Positions 27,341 to 35,884 of a stretch of 64,000 bases of DNA are shown piece by piece; the first letter of the stretch is position 1; each line of letters starts with the position of its first letter. The notes under the pieces are model-generated. The model did no database searches. It worked only from the letters and a program-made list of their open reading frames with translations, and was not told the origin of the DNA. The position numbers and the translations under genes were made by a program. Source of the stretch: Propionibacteriaceae bacterium UBA7704 (GTDB taxonomy: Bacteria; Actinomycetota; Actinomycetes; Propionibacteriales; Propionibacteriaceae); assembly GCA_002482525.1 (NCBI GenBank), contig DLGC01000017.1, positions 62,492-126,491 of the forward strand. Reading direction: 5' to 3'.

Positions 27341-28566
27341 TGGCGACCGAAAAGGACACCACTGTGATCGCTGACGAGCGCGACGATGCCAACGCCGAGC
27401 TGCCCAAGCCGGCGAAGGTGACGCTGGCGCACCGCCTCTACACCGGGCAGATCTCTTACGATTTCGTTGCGCATCGACGTCGCTGGTACATCATCTCCGC
27501 CATCGCGTTGGTGGCCTCGCTGCTCGCGGTGATCATCAACGGGCTGAACATGGGCATCGAGTTCCGTGGCGGTGTCGACTTCCAAGCGCCGGTCCAGGTC
27601 ACCGCCCAAACCGTGCCCGAGGTGCGCGACGCAGTGGCCTCACTGGGTCTGGCCGGCCAGGACGACATCACCGTCACGACCATGGGCGACAACAAGGTTC
27701 GGGTGCAGACCAAGCCGCTGACTCCCGATGAGGTCGTGCAGGTCAAGAAGGCTATTTCCGGTGCAGTCGGCATCCAGCCTGACGATGTGACCTATACCCA
27801 GATCGGTGCTTCGTGGGGCCAGCAGATCACTACCAAGGCGCTGATCGCCCTCGGTGTGTTCCTGACCCTGGTGATGCTGCTGATCTGGATCTATTTCCGG
27901 GACTTCAAGATGAGCATCGCCGCGATCATTGCGCTGGTGCACGACTTGGTGATCACCGTCGGGGTGTACGCACTGATCGGATTCACCGTCACGCCGGCGA
28001 CCATGATCGGCGTGCTCACGATCCTGGGCTATTCGCTGTACGACACGGTGGTGGTCTTCGACAAGATCCGTGAGAACACCAAGGACATCCTCAACTCCGA
28101 TCGCACCTACTCGCAGGCGGCGAATGCTGCAGTGAACCAGGTGTTGGTCCGGTCATTGAACACCACCATCATCGGTGTACTGCCGGTGGCCGCGCTGCTG
28201 TTCACCGGGTGGTTCGTGTTGGGCACCGGCCCTCTGAAGGACCTCGGTCTGGCCTTGTTCGTGGGCATGATCGCCGGGGCCTACTCCTCGATCTTCATCG
28301 CGACACCGCTGCTGGCACAGTTGCGCGAGCGCGATGCCGACATGACCGAGCATCGCGAGCATCTGGAGCGCAAACGCGCCCGCGCCGACGTCCGCGCCAG
28401 CGCTCAGGCCAAGACCAAGACTGCGGCGACCAAGACGGTCGCGGTGGAGCTGGATGCGGCCACCGACGCCGAGGTGGCCACGCCTGGTCTGGTGGACGCG
28501 AAGGCCATCCAACAGGCCGCACGACAGCAACGAGCGCGGCAGCCGCGCAGCAAGCGGAAGCATTGA
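27337..28566 (+). CDS. secF: protein translocase subunit SecF
   Basis: Partner of SecD. The 409 residues have an N-terminal helix, the GIEFRGGVDFQ motif, an extracytoplasmic domain and five further helices, with LGYSLYDTVVVFDKIREN as the hallmark. The C-terminal ~75 residues form a charged, Lys/Ala-rich cytoplasmic extension. The start overlaps the secD stop (ATG at 27337, or the adjacent ATG at 27340). apt begins four bases after its stop. Confidence 0.96.
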   Translation: MMATEKDTTVIADERDDANAELPKPAKVTLAHRLYTGQISYDFVAHRRRWYIISAIALVASLLAVIINGLNMGIEFRGGVDFQAPVQVTAQTVPEVRDAVASLGLAGQDDITVTTMGDNKVRVQTKPLTPDEVVQVKKAISGAVGIQPDDVTYTQIGASWGQQITTKALIALGVFLTLVMLLIWIYFRDFKMSIAAIIALVHDLVITVGVYALIGFTVTPATMIGVLTILGYSLYDTVVVFDKIRENTKDILNSDRTYSQAANAAVNQVLVRSLNTTIIGVLPVAALLFTGWFVLGTGPLKDLGLALFVGMIAGAYSSIFIATPLLAQLRERDADMTEHREHLERKRARADVRASAQAKTKTAATKTVAVELDAATDAEVATPGLVDAKAIQQAARQQRARQPRSKRKH

Positions 28567-28570
28567 TCCG

Positions 28571-29110
28571 ATGACGGCGCACACCGACCGGGAGCTCGTG
28601 GCATCCCTAATCAGGGATGTTCCCGATTTCCCGAAGCCGGGGGTGGTGTTCAAGGACATCACACCGTTGCTGGCTTCCGCCGAGGGTTATCGCGCTGCGA
28701 TCTCGGCGTTGGCAGCCACCGCACCGCCGGATATCGATGTGGTGGTGGGCATGGAGGCGCGCGGCTTCATCTTCGCCGGGCCGGTCGCCCTGGAGTTGGG
28801 TGCTGGGTTCGTGCCGGTACGCAAACCCGGGAAGTTGCCCGGCGACGTCTACACCCAGACTTTCTCGCTGGAATACGGCCACGAAACCCTTGCTGTGCAC
28901 ACCGATGCCATCGCACCGGGCAAGCGGGTCCTGGTCATCGACGATGTCCTGGCCACCGGCGGTACCGTGGGTGCCACGGCTGCGTTGATCCAACGGCTGG
29001 GCGCAGAGTTGGTTCACGTCTCGGTGCTGATCGAGTTGGGCTTCCTCGGCGGTGCGGCTCACCTGGCCAGCTTGGGCATCGACCAACCGAGTGCGGTGCT
29101 GAGCATCTAA
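28571..29110 (+). CDS. apt: adenine phosphoribosyltransferase
   Basis: Purine salvage enzyme: adenine + PRPP to AMP. ATG 28571 gives 179 residues starting MTAHTDRELVASLIRD; longer in-frame starts lie inside secF. The PRPP-binding motif LVIDDVLATGGT and the family segments DFPKPGVVFKDITP and EARGFIFAGPVA are present. It sits between secF and the channel gene, whose ATG shares a base with the apt stop (TAATG). Confidence 0.96.
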   Translation: MTAHTDRELVASLIRDVPDFPKPGVVFKDITPLLASAEGYRAAISALAATAPPDIDVVVGMEARGFIFAGPVALELGAGFVPVRKPGKLPGDVYTQTFSLEYGHETLAVHTDAIAPGKRVLVIDDVLATGGTVGATAALIQRLGAELVHVSVLIELGFLGGAAHLASLGIDQPSAVLSI

Positions 29111-30189
29111 TGGCCGGCCTGGGAGCGCGACTGACCCGGGGCCCTGCCTCGTGGAAGGGCATTGCCCAGGTTCGGCTGCCTGCCCGGCGCCGCAGTGCGG
29201 CGGCCGAATTGATCATCCGAGTGCTGTTGGCACTGGGCCTGCTGCTGCTCATCACCGTGATCGTCTACTTCGACCGCGACGCCTATGCCGATCACGCCAC
29301 CGGAGCCCCCATCGGCTTCATTGACGCGTTCTACTACGCCACCGTCACCATGACCACCACCGGCTATGGCGACATCACTCCGATCACGACCTCGGCGCGG
29401 TTGATCAACGCCTTGGTGGTCACCCCGATCCGCATCGCCTTCCTGGTGTTGTTGGTCGGCACTACCGTCGAGGTCCTGGCCAACGAAGGCCGCCGAGCCC
29501 TGTTGGACTCCCGCTGGAGGAAGACCATGCGCAATCACACCGTCGTCATCGGTTACGGAACCACTGGTCAGAGCGCTACCGCCACGCTTTTGCGTGGCTC
29601 GGTAGAGCCCGAGCGCATCGTGGTTATCGATGCCGACTCCCTGGCCATCCAGGAGGCGAACGCCCACGGCTTTGCCGGCTTCGAAGGCGATGCCACCACC
29701 CGAGAATTGCTGCGCCGTGCCGAACTGCCGAAGGCCCGTGAGGTCATCATCACCGTGGGACGCGACGACACCGCGATCCTGACCACACTGACGGTGCGCC
29801 AACTCAACCGCGGCGCGCATGTGGTCGTCGCCGTGCGCGACGCCGACAACGTCCCGCTGATCCGACAGTCCGGCGCCGATGCCGTGGTGACCTCCTCCGA
29901 CGCGGTCGGACGACTGATGGGGTTGTCGTCGATGAGCCCGCAGCTCGGCGAGGTCATCGAGGATCTGCTCTCGGCCGGCGATGGTCTGGAGATCCACCAG
30001 CGCATGGTGACCTCCGTTGAGGACGGCATGTCGGCGAAGGACGTTCCCGGAGAGAAGGTCCTGGCCGTGATTCGCAACAGGTCGCTGCGTCGATTCTTCG
30101 AATCCGGAGCCGATCAGTTGCATACCGGCGACGAAATCGTGGTGGTTCGCCGTGCGCCGGATTCGCGCACGGCGCGAGTAGACTCCTAA
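29110..30189 (+). CDS. two-helix potassium channel with TrkA/RCK domain
   Basis: Ligand-gated K+ channel of the MthK type. The 359 residues have a first membrane helix (~34-53), a pore loop with the selectivity filter TTTGYGD (82-88), a second helix (~100-122) and a cytoplasmic RCK (TrkA-N) Rossmann domain with VVIGYGTTGQ (145-154), then a TrkA-C-like end (GEKVLAVIRN, GDEIVVVRR). It overlaps apt by one base and precedes rel by 27 bases. The RCK domain may bind a nucleotide; which one cannot be told. Confidence 0.9.
   Translation: MAGLGARLTRGPASWKGIAQVRLPARRRSAAAELIIRVLLALGLLLLITVIVYFDRDAYADHATGAPIGFIDAFYYATVTMTTTGYGDITPITTSARLINALVVTPIRIAFLVLLVGTTVEVLANEGRRALLDSRWRKTMRNHTVVIGYGTTGQSATATLLRGSVEPERIVVIDADSLAIQEANAHGFAGFEGDATTRELLRRAELPKAREVIITVGRDDTAILTTLTVRQLNRGAHVVVAVRDADNVPLIRQSGADAVVTSSDAVGRLMGLSSMSPQLGEVIEDLLSAGDGLEIHQRMVTSVEDGMSAKDVPGEKVLAVIRNRSLRRFFESGADQLHTGDEIVVVRRAPDSRTARVDS
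30151..30171 (+). promoter_or_regulatory. inverted repeat upstream of rel promoter
   Basis: CGTGCGC (30151-30157) pairs with GCGCACG (30165-30171) over a 7-base loop. It is in the last codons of the channel gene and ends 7 bases before the rel -10 box, covering the -35 region. Confidence 0.35.
30179..30184 (+). promoter_or_regulatory. -10 box of rel
   Basis: TAGACT gives a predicted start near 30191 and a leader of about 26 bases with GGGAAGG (30204-30210) before the GTG at 30217. Confidence 0.45.
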
Positions 30190-30216
30190 GTCACTCTCCA
30201 ACCGGGAAGGCGCCGC

Positions 30217-32514
30217 GTGAGCGAGGACATCTACGGTCCCTATGGCAGGGACGCCTCCGCTCCGGATCCGACGCGCTCGAAAGTGGCCGCCACCGACCAG
30301 CCCCGGATGCGGATGCGTCAGGTCTTGGCGCGTCTAGGGGCTCAACGCAATCAACCCGATGCGGTGTTGGATCCCCTGATCCGCACCGTCCACGCGCACA
30401 ATCCGAAGGCTGACACCAGCCTCATCGAGCGTGCCTATCGGACCGCCGAGCATTACCACACCGGTCAGCTGCGCAAGAGCGGGGATGCCTACATCACCCA
30501 CCCCTTGGCAGTAGCGACGATTCTTGCCGAGTTGGGCATGAGCGAAGCCACCCTGTGTGCCGCGCTACTGCATGACACCGTGGAGGACACCTCCTACACC
30601 GTGGAGCAGCTCACCGCCGATTTCGGTCCCGAGATCGCGGCCATGGTGGACGGCGTGACCAAGCTGGACAAGATCCAGTACGGAGAGTCGGCGAAGGCCG
30701 AAACCATCCGCAAGATGGTGCTCGCGATGAGCAAGGACATCCGGGTGCTGGTCATCAAACTTGCCGACCGGCTGCACAATATGCGCACCATCGGCTACCT
30801 GCGCCAGGACAAGCAATCGGCGATCGCCCGCGACACCTTGGAGATCTTCGCGCCATTGGCCCACCGCCTGGGCATGAATGCGATCAAGTGGGAACTGGAG
30901 GATTTGGCCTTCGCCACTCTGCAGCCCAAGGTCTACGACGAGATCGTGAAGCTGGTCGCCGCCCGAGCCCCCCTGCGCGAGGACTATCTGCGGGTGGTCA
31001 TCGACCAGGTTCGCGCTGACTTGGACGAAGCCGACATCAAAGCCACTGTCTACGGTCGGCCCAAGCACTACTACTCGATCTACCAGAAGATGGTGGTGCG
31101 TGGGCGCGACTTCGCCGACATCTACGACCTGGTGGGTCTGCGCATCCTGGTCGACAGTCAGCGGGACTGCTACGCCGCCCTGGGCGCGCTGCATGCCCGC
31201 TGGAACCCGCTGCCCGGCCGGTTCAAGGACTACATCGCGATGCCGAAGTTCAACTTGTACCAGTCATTGCACACCACGGTGCTGGGCCCAGGTGGCAAGC
31301 CGGTGGAGTTGCAGATCCGCACTCACGAGATGCACAAGCAGGCCGAGTACGGCGTGGCTGCCCACTGGAAGTACAAAGAAGGCAAGGTCGACGGCACCGA
31401 GCTGAATTGGGTGCAGCAGATCAGCCAATGGCAGGCAGAGACCGAGGATCCTGCGGAGTTCCTCGACACGCTGCGCTTCGAGATCGCCACCGACGAGGTT
31501 TTCGTCTTCACCCCGAAGGGCGACGTCATCAGTCTGCCCGGCGGCGCGACCCCGGTGGACTTCGCCTATGCGGTGCATACCGAAGTGGGGCATCGCACCA
31601 TCGGAGCACGGGTCAATGGGCGTCTGGTGTCCTTGGAATCGGCGCTGTCCAGCGGCGATGTCGTGGAGGTGCTGACCTCGAAGGCGACCAACGCCGGACC
31701 CAGCCGCGACTGGTTGAACTTCGTCACCAGCCCCCGGGCGCGCTCCAAGATTCGCCACTACTTCGTCAAGGAGCGCCTGGAGGAGTCGATCGAATCCGGT
31801 CGCGACATCCTCACCCGGCAATTGCGCCGCGCCGGCATGCCCTTGCAGCGGCTGCTGACGCCGGAGCACATGACCGGATTGGTTGAACAGTTCCGGGTAC
31901 GCGACATCAACGGCCTGTATGCCGCCATCGGTGAGGGAACCATCAGCGCGGCCACCGTGGTCCAGAAGCTGATCGCCGCCGCCGGCGGCGCCGAGGAGGT
32001 CGCCGATATCGGTGGCGAGGACACCTCGGTGATCACCCGCACCCGGCGAGCGCGCCCCTCGGGCAATGAGGCCGGTGTGATGGTCGAAGGCGATCCTGAT
32101 GTGTGGGTCAAACTCGCGCGCTGCTGCCGTCCGGTCCCCGGAGACGAAATCATCGGCTTCGTGACCCGCGAGAGCGGAGTGTCGGTACACCGCGCCGACT
32201 GCACCAATGCGCAGTCACTACGAGCCCAGCCGGAACGCCTGGTGGACGTCAGTTGGGCACCCACCGCAGGAAGCTCGTTCCTGGTGGCGCTCCACGCCGA
32301 AGGATTGGACCGCACCGGCATTCTGTCCGAGGTCACCAATGTGATGGGGGAGCACCACATCTCGATTCAATCAGCGACCTTGAACACCACCAAGGACCAC
32401 AAGTTCAAATTCCGGTTCTCCTTCGAGATCACCGATCTGAGCCACCTGGAACACCTGATCTCGGCGATCCGCAAGGTGCCTGGCGTCTATGACGCCTACC
32501 GACTGAAGAACTGA
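30217..32514 (+). CDS. rel: bifunctional (p)ppGpp synthetase/hydrolase
   Basis: Stringent-response enzyme that makes and degrades (p)ppGpp. The 765 residues have an N-terminal HD hydrolase domain with intact HD at 119-120 (LLHDTVED), a synthetase domain (YGRPKHYYSIYQKM), TGS (~430-500), a zinc-finger-like region with CCRPVPGDEI, and a C-terminal ACT domain. Because the HD motif is intact, it should be the dual-function actinobacterial Rel rather than a synthetase-only RelA. GTG 30217 follows GGGAAGG. It is convergent with the DUF349 gene, three bases apart. Confidence 0.97.
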   Translation: MSEDIYGPYGRDASAPDPTRSKVAATDQPRMRMRQVLARLGAQRNQPDAVLDPLIRTVHAHNPKADTSLIERAYRTAEHYHTGQLRKSGDAYITHPLAVATILAELGMSEATLCAALLHDTVEDTSYTVEQLTADFGPEIAAMVDGVTKLDKIQYGESAKAETIRKMVLAMSKDIRVLVIKLADRLHNMRTIGYLRQDKQSAIARDTLEIFAPLAHRLGMNAIKWELEDLAFATLQPKVYDEIVKLVAARAPLREDYLRVVIDQVRADLDEADIKATVYGRPKHYYSIYQKMVVRGRDFADIYDLVGLRILVDSQRDCYAALGALHARWNPLPGRFKDYIAMPKFNLYQSLHTTVLGPGGKPVELQIRTHEMHKQAEYGVAAHWKYKEGKVDGTELNWVQQISQWQAETEDPAEFLDTLRFEIATDEVFVFTPKGDVISLPGGATPVDFAYAVHTEVGHRTIGARVNGRLVSLESALSSGDVVEVLTSKATNAGPSRDWLNFVTSPRARSKIRHYFVKERLEESIESGRDILTRQLRRAGMPLQRLLTPEHMTGLVEQFRVRDINGLYAAIGEGTISAATVVQKLIAAAGGAEEVADIGGEDTSVITRTRRARPSGNEAGVMVEGDPDVWVKLARCCRPVPGDEIIGFVTRESGVSVHRADCTNAQSLRAQPERLVDVSWAPTAGSSFLVALHAEGLDRTGILSEVTNVMGEHHISIQSATLNTTKDHKFKFRFSFEITDLSHLEHLISAIRKVPGVYDAYRLKN

Positions 32515-32517
32515 GAC

Positions 32518-33762
32518 TCAGCGATTGAAGTCGGCGAGGGTCTCCTTGGCCTGAGCCAGCCACGCGGAGTAGGTGTCGATCGACTCCTGGGCCTTGGCTG
32601 CTGCTGTGTTGTCGCCGCGAGCTTCGGCTTTGGCGACCTTCTCGGTGAGCTTGTCGATTTCGGCGCTCAACATCGCGACAGTCTCCTCGGCACGCACGCG
32701 CGCCTCAGGATCGGTACGCCGCCATTCGTCCTCTTCGGCGGTGCGCACGGCACTCTCTAGCGCCTTCACGCGCGAATCCAGGCTGCGCAGTTGCTCGCGA
32801 GGCACTCGGCCCAACGCGTTGAACTTCTCCAGGAAACTGCGGAAGGCTGCTCGGGCAGCGGCCAGATCAGAAATCGGGAGGATCTCAGCTTCAGCCTGAT
32901 CCAACAGGGCGCGCTTTGCGTCCAGGTTGGCTTGATACTCCGCGTCCTGCGCACTCAGCACCGCAGAGCGGGCATTGAAGAAGGTGTCCTGCAGGGCCCG
33001 GAACTGGGCCCACAGTTCATCGTCGACATCGCGGGGCGCCGGGCCTGCCGCCTTCCAGCGGGCCATCAGCTCGCGGAACGCCGCAGCGGTGGCACCCCAC
33101 TCGGTGGAGGTCGCCAACTCCTCGGCCTCGGCGATGATCTTCTCCTTGGCGATCTTGGCGCTATCACGACGAGCGGACTGCTCGGCGAACTGGGCCTTGC
33201 GCCGGCGGGTGTAGGTGGTGCGGGCAGAGGAGAAGCGATGCCATAACGCGTCGTCGGTGGCGCGGTCGATCCGCGGTAACGCCTTCCATTCATCCAGCAG
33301 CGTGCGGAAGCGATTGACCCCGCCGCGCCAATCATTGCCTGCCGCCAGAGCCTCGGCCTCGGCCACCATCTGCTCTTTGCGCTCACGCGCAGATTCCTGC
33401 TGCTTGGCGCGTTCGGCCTTGCGAGCGGCAGATTGCTCCTCCAACAGCGGTGTCAGAGCGTCAAGCCGCGCCGCCAACGCCGCAAGATCCCCGACCGCGT
33501 TCGCGCCGGCGACGGCCTTGCGTACGGTGTTGATGCTGTTGCGGGCTTCGTCAGGGCTCAAGGCACGATTTCTGACCCTGGTTTCCAGCAGTCCCACCTC
33601 GACTTCCAATGCCTCGAATCGGCGAATGTAGAAGGCCAGAGCCTCTTCCGCGGTTGAGTCTGGGATTTGACCGACGCTGCGTTCGCCGTCCTCAGTACGC
33701 ACGTAAACCGTGCCATCAGAGTCGACCCGACCGAAAGCGTCCGGACCTGTGGTGGAAGTCAT
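32518..33762 (-). CDS. DUF349 domain protein
   Basis: Helical, highly charged cytoplasmic protein of 414 residues made of repeated ~75-residue DUF349 units. Each unit has a W-K-x-A/LP pattern (for example LLDEWKALPRIDRATDD and LMARWKAAGPAPRDVDD, followed by a LW-x-F/Q-F-x-A motif), with coiled-coil stretches between. ATG 33762 is taken because it starts the conserved region; the frame stays open further upstream but would cross the MBL gene. Neighbouring rel is typical for this gene. Function unknown. Confidence 0.9.
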   Translation of the reverse strand: MTSTTGPDAFGRVDSDGTVYVRTEDGERSVGQIPDSTAEEALAFYIRRFEALEVEVGLLETRVRNRALSPDEARNSINTVRKAVAGANAVGDLAALAARLDALTPLLEEQSAARKAERAKQQESARERKEQMVAEAEALAAGNDWRGGVNRFRTLLDEWKALPRIDRATDDALWHRFSSARTTYTRRRKAQFAEQSARRDSAKIAKEKIIAEAEELATSTEWGATAAAFRELMARWKAAGPAPRDVDDELWAQFRALQDTFFNARSAVLSAQDAEYQANLDAKRALLDQAEAEILPISDLAAARAAFRSFLEKFNALGRVPREQLRSLDSRVKALESAVRTAEEDEWRRTDPEARVRAEETVAMLSAEIDKLTEKVAKAEARGDNTAAAKAQESIDTYSAWLAQAKETLADFNR

Positions 33763-33824
33763 GGGTTCATCTTGCCCGATTTGGGGGCGCTTGTAACAAC
33801 GCAGGCGCATCTGGTCGCCTCCGA

Positions 33825-33830
33825 TAGGCT
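33825..33830 (+). promoter_or_regulatory. -10 box of MBL hydrolase-hisS unit, leaderless
   Basis: TAGGCT ends seven bases before the GTG at 33838; no Shine-Dalgarno sequence is present. Confidence 0.55.
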
Positions 33831-33837
33831 GTACCGC

Positions 33838-34527
33838 GTGTTCTTGGCATCCGTGACGACCGGTCTGTGGCAGGCGAACTGCTATGTGGTGGCTGGGGCG
33901 GGACTGTCTCAGTGCGTGATCGTCGACCCAGGTCAGGACGCGGCCGCTCGAGTTCGCACCGTGCTCGCCGACAACCGTCTGGAGCCTCGCGCCATCCTGT
34001 GCACCCACGGACACTTCGATCACGTCGCCGATGCCGCCGCTCTCGGTGATGAGTTCAACATTCCGACCTACATCCACCGAGCCGATCGGCATCTGCTCTC
34101 CGATCCCGCCGCAGGGCTGAGCAAGGAAGGCGCTGCTGCGATCCGATCGCTGGTCGGTGAGGCCATGGCCGAACCGGCACGAGTGGAGCTCTACAACACG
34201 AAAGCCGCTCTCCACGTCGCCGGGTTGTCCTTCTCGTTGACCGAAGCTCCTGGGCATACCGCTGGGTGCGTCCTGCTCGAGGTGGACTACGGCGGGCATC
34301 CCACCATCAATCGCTTGGTCTTCACCGGAGATGTCGTCTTCGCCGGCTCGGTGGGGCGCACCGATCTACCCGGCGGGGACCCGGCGCGGATGAAGACCAC
34401 CTTGCGCGACGTCGTGCTGGAACTGTCCGATTCCAGCGCATTGTTGCCCGGGCACGGCGAACAGACCACCATGGCCGAGCAACGCGTGAACAATCCCTAT
34501 CTGCAACCAGGCTTCTTGAGGAACTGA
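33838..34527 (+). CDS. metallo-beta-lactamase fold hydrolase, glyoxalase II-like
   Basis: Zinc hydrolase of 229 residues. The metal motif THGHFDHVAD supplies the His-x-His-x-Asp-His set, followed by PGHTAGCV, FTGDVVFAGSVGRTD and a late PGHGEQT histidine. This is the glyoxalase II-like arrangement; the natural thioester substrate is unknown. GTG 33838 gives the family-typical N-terminus ending in QANCYVV and fits the leaderless promoter; longer starts back to 33667 run into the divergent DUF349 gene. Its stop overlaps the hisS ATG. Confidence 0.88.
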   Translation: MFLASVTTGLWQANCYVVAGAGLSQCVIVDPGQDAAARVRTVLADNRLEPRAILCTHGHFDHVADAAALGDEFNIPTYIHRADRHLLSDPAAGLSKEGAAAIRSLVGEAMAEPARVELYNTKAALHVAGLSFSLTEAPGHTAGCVLLEVDYGGHPTINRLVFTGDVVFAGSVGRTDLPGGDPARMKTTLRDVVLELSDSSALLPGHGEQTTMAEQRVNNPYLQPGFLRN

Positions 34528-35861
34528 TGTCCCGACCCAAACCACTGTCCGGCTTTCCCGAGTTCGCTCCGGCTGGACGGATCATCGAGCAGCGCGTGCT
34601 GGCCAGCCTCGCCGAGACCTTCGAGTTGCATGGTTTTGGCTCGGTGGAGACCCGGGCGGTCGAGCCGCTGACCGAGTTGACCCGCAAGGGCGAGATCGAC
34701 AAGGAGGTCTTCGTGGTGCGCCGGCTGCACGCCGACGCCGAGGCCGTCGATGAACTCGGATTGCACTTCGATCTCACGGTGCCTTTTGCCCGCTACGTGC
34801 TGGAGCATTCAGCCCAGCTGAGCTTTCCGTTCCGTCGTTACCAGATTCAGAAGGCGTGGCGCGGCGAGCGCCCCCAAGAAGGTCGCTACCGCGAGTTCAC
34901 CCAGGCCGATATCGACATCGTCGGTGCTGAGACGCTTGCCGCTCACCACGATGTGGAGTTGCCCCTGGTGACCTTGGAGGCATTGGAGCGCCTGCACATC
35001 GACTTCGGGATCCCGCCCGCGACGATGAGCGTCAACAATCGTCAGCTCAGCGAGGGCTTCTACCGCGGGTTGGGTGTGGAGCAGCCCAATGAGGTGCTGC
35101 AGCGGGTCGACAAGCTGGACAAGATCGGCCCCGAGGCGGTGGCTCAACTGCTGCGCGACGAGGTGGGACTCAGCGCGTCCGCTGCCGAGAAGTGCCTCAA
35201 GCTGGCGAGCATTCGCTGTGCGGATGCCTCCTTCGTCGACCAGGTGGCCGCGCTCGGCGTCGAACACCCGATGCTGAGTGCCGGTTTGGAGTTGCTGGCC
35301 GAGGTGGTGACCCAGGCCGCCGCCGCAGTGCCCGGCCGGTTGGTCGCCGATCTCAAGATCGCCCGCGGTCTGGACTACTACACCGGCACCGTGTACGAGA
35401 CCACCATGGCCGGCTACGAATCGATGGGATCGATCTCCTCGGGTGGGCGCTACGACTCACTGGCCAGCGATGGACGCTCCACCTATCCCGGTGTGGGCCT
35501 GAGCATCGGGGTGAGCCGCATCCTGGTACCGCTGATCGGCAAGGGGGTGCTCACGACGACCCGTCCGGTGCCCACCTGCGTGCTGGTCAGTGTCGACTCC
35601 GAGGACACCCGGGCTGACGCTTTGGCCATCGCGACCCAGTTGCGCGCCCGCGGCATCGCCACCGAGGTCGCCCCCAAAGCCGACAAGTTCGGCAAGCAGA
35701 TCCGCTACGCCGACCGTCGCGGCATTCCCTTCGTGTGGTTCTCGACCGGCGAGGTCAAGGACATTCGCAGTGGTGAGCAGGTGGCCGCCGATGCGTCCTC
35801 CTGGCTGCCGCCGCAGGCCGACCTGAAGCCGTCGGTCGTACACTCTTCGTTGGCCGACTGA
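34527..35861 (+). CDS. hisS: histidyl-tRNA synthetase
   Basis: Class II synthetase charging tRNA-His. ATG 34527 (GAGGA at 34518-34522 upstream) gives 444 residues. Visible motifs are motif 2 (YQIQKAWRGERPQEGRYREF), the HisA motif RGLDYYTGTVYE, motif 3 (GVGLSIGVSRI) and a C-terminal anticodon-binding domain (CVLVSVDSED). It overlaps the MBL hydrolase stop by one base and precedes aspS by 23 bases. No T-box leader is seen. Confidence 0.96.
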   Translation: MSRPKPLSGFPEFAPAGRIIEQRVLASLAETFELHGFGSVETRAVEPLTELTRKGEIDKEVFVVRRLHADAEAVDELGLHFDLTVPFARYVLEHSAQLSFPFRRYQIQKAWRGERPQEGRYREFTQADIDIVGAETLAAHHDVELPLVTLEALERLHIDFGIPPATMSVNNRQLSEGFYRGLGVEQPNEVLQRVDKLDKIGPEAVAQLLRDEVGLSASAAEKCLKLASIRCADASFVDQVAALGVEHPMLSAGLELLAEVVTQAAAAVPGRLVADLKIARGLDYYTGTVYETTMAGYESMGSISSGGRYDSLASDGRSTYPGVGLSIGVSRILVPLIGKGVLTTTRPVPTCVLVSVDSEDTRADALAIATQLRARGIATEVAPKADKFGKQIRYADRRGIPFVWFSTGEVKDIRSGEQVAADASSWLPPQADLKPSVVHSSLAD

Positions 35862-35884
35862 CGGCCCGGAAAGGAACTCTCCTC

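Noticed and set aside
33763..34299. N-terminal extension of the DUF349 protein to 34299 on the minus strand
   Set aside because: It would run through the MBL hydrolase gene in antisense and its translation lacks the charged helical character of the rest.
35862..35884. T-box or other tRNA-sensing leader before the synthetase genes hisS, aspS or alaS
   Set aside because: The gaps upstream are only a few to ~57 bases, too short for a T-box, and no such sequence is present.
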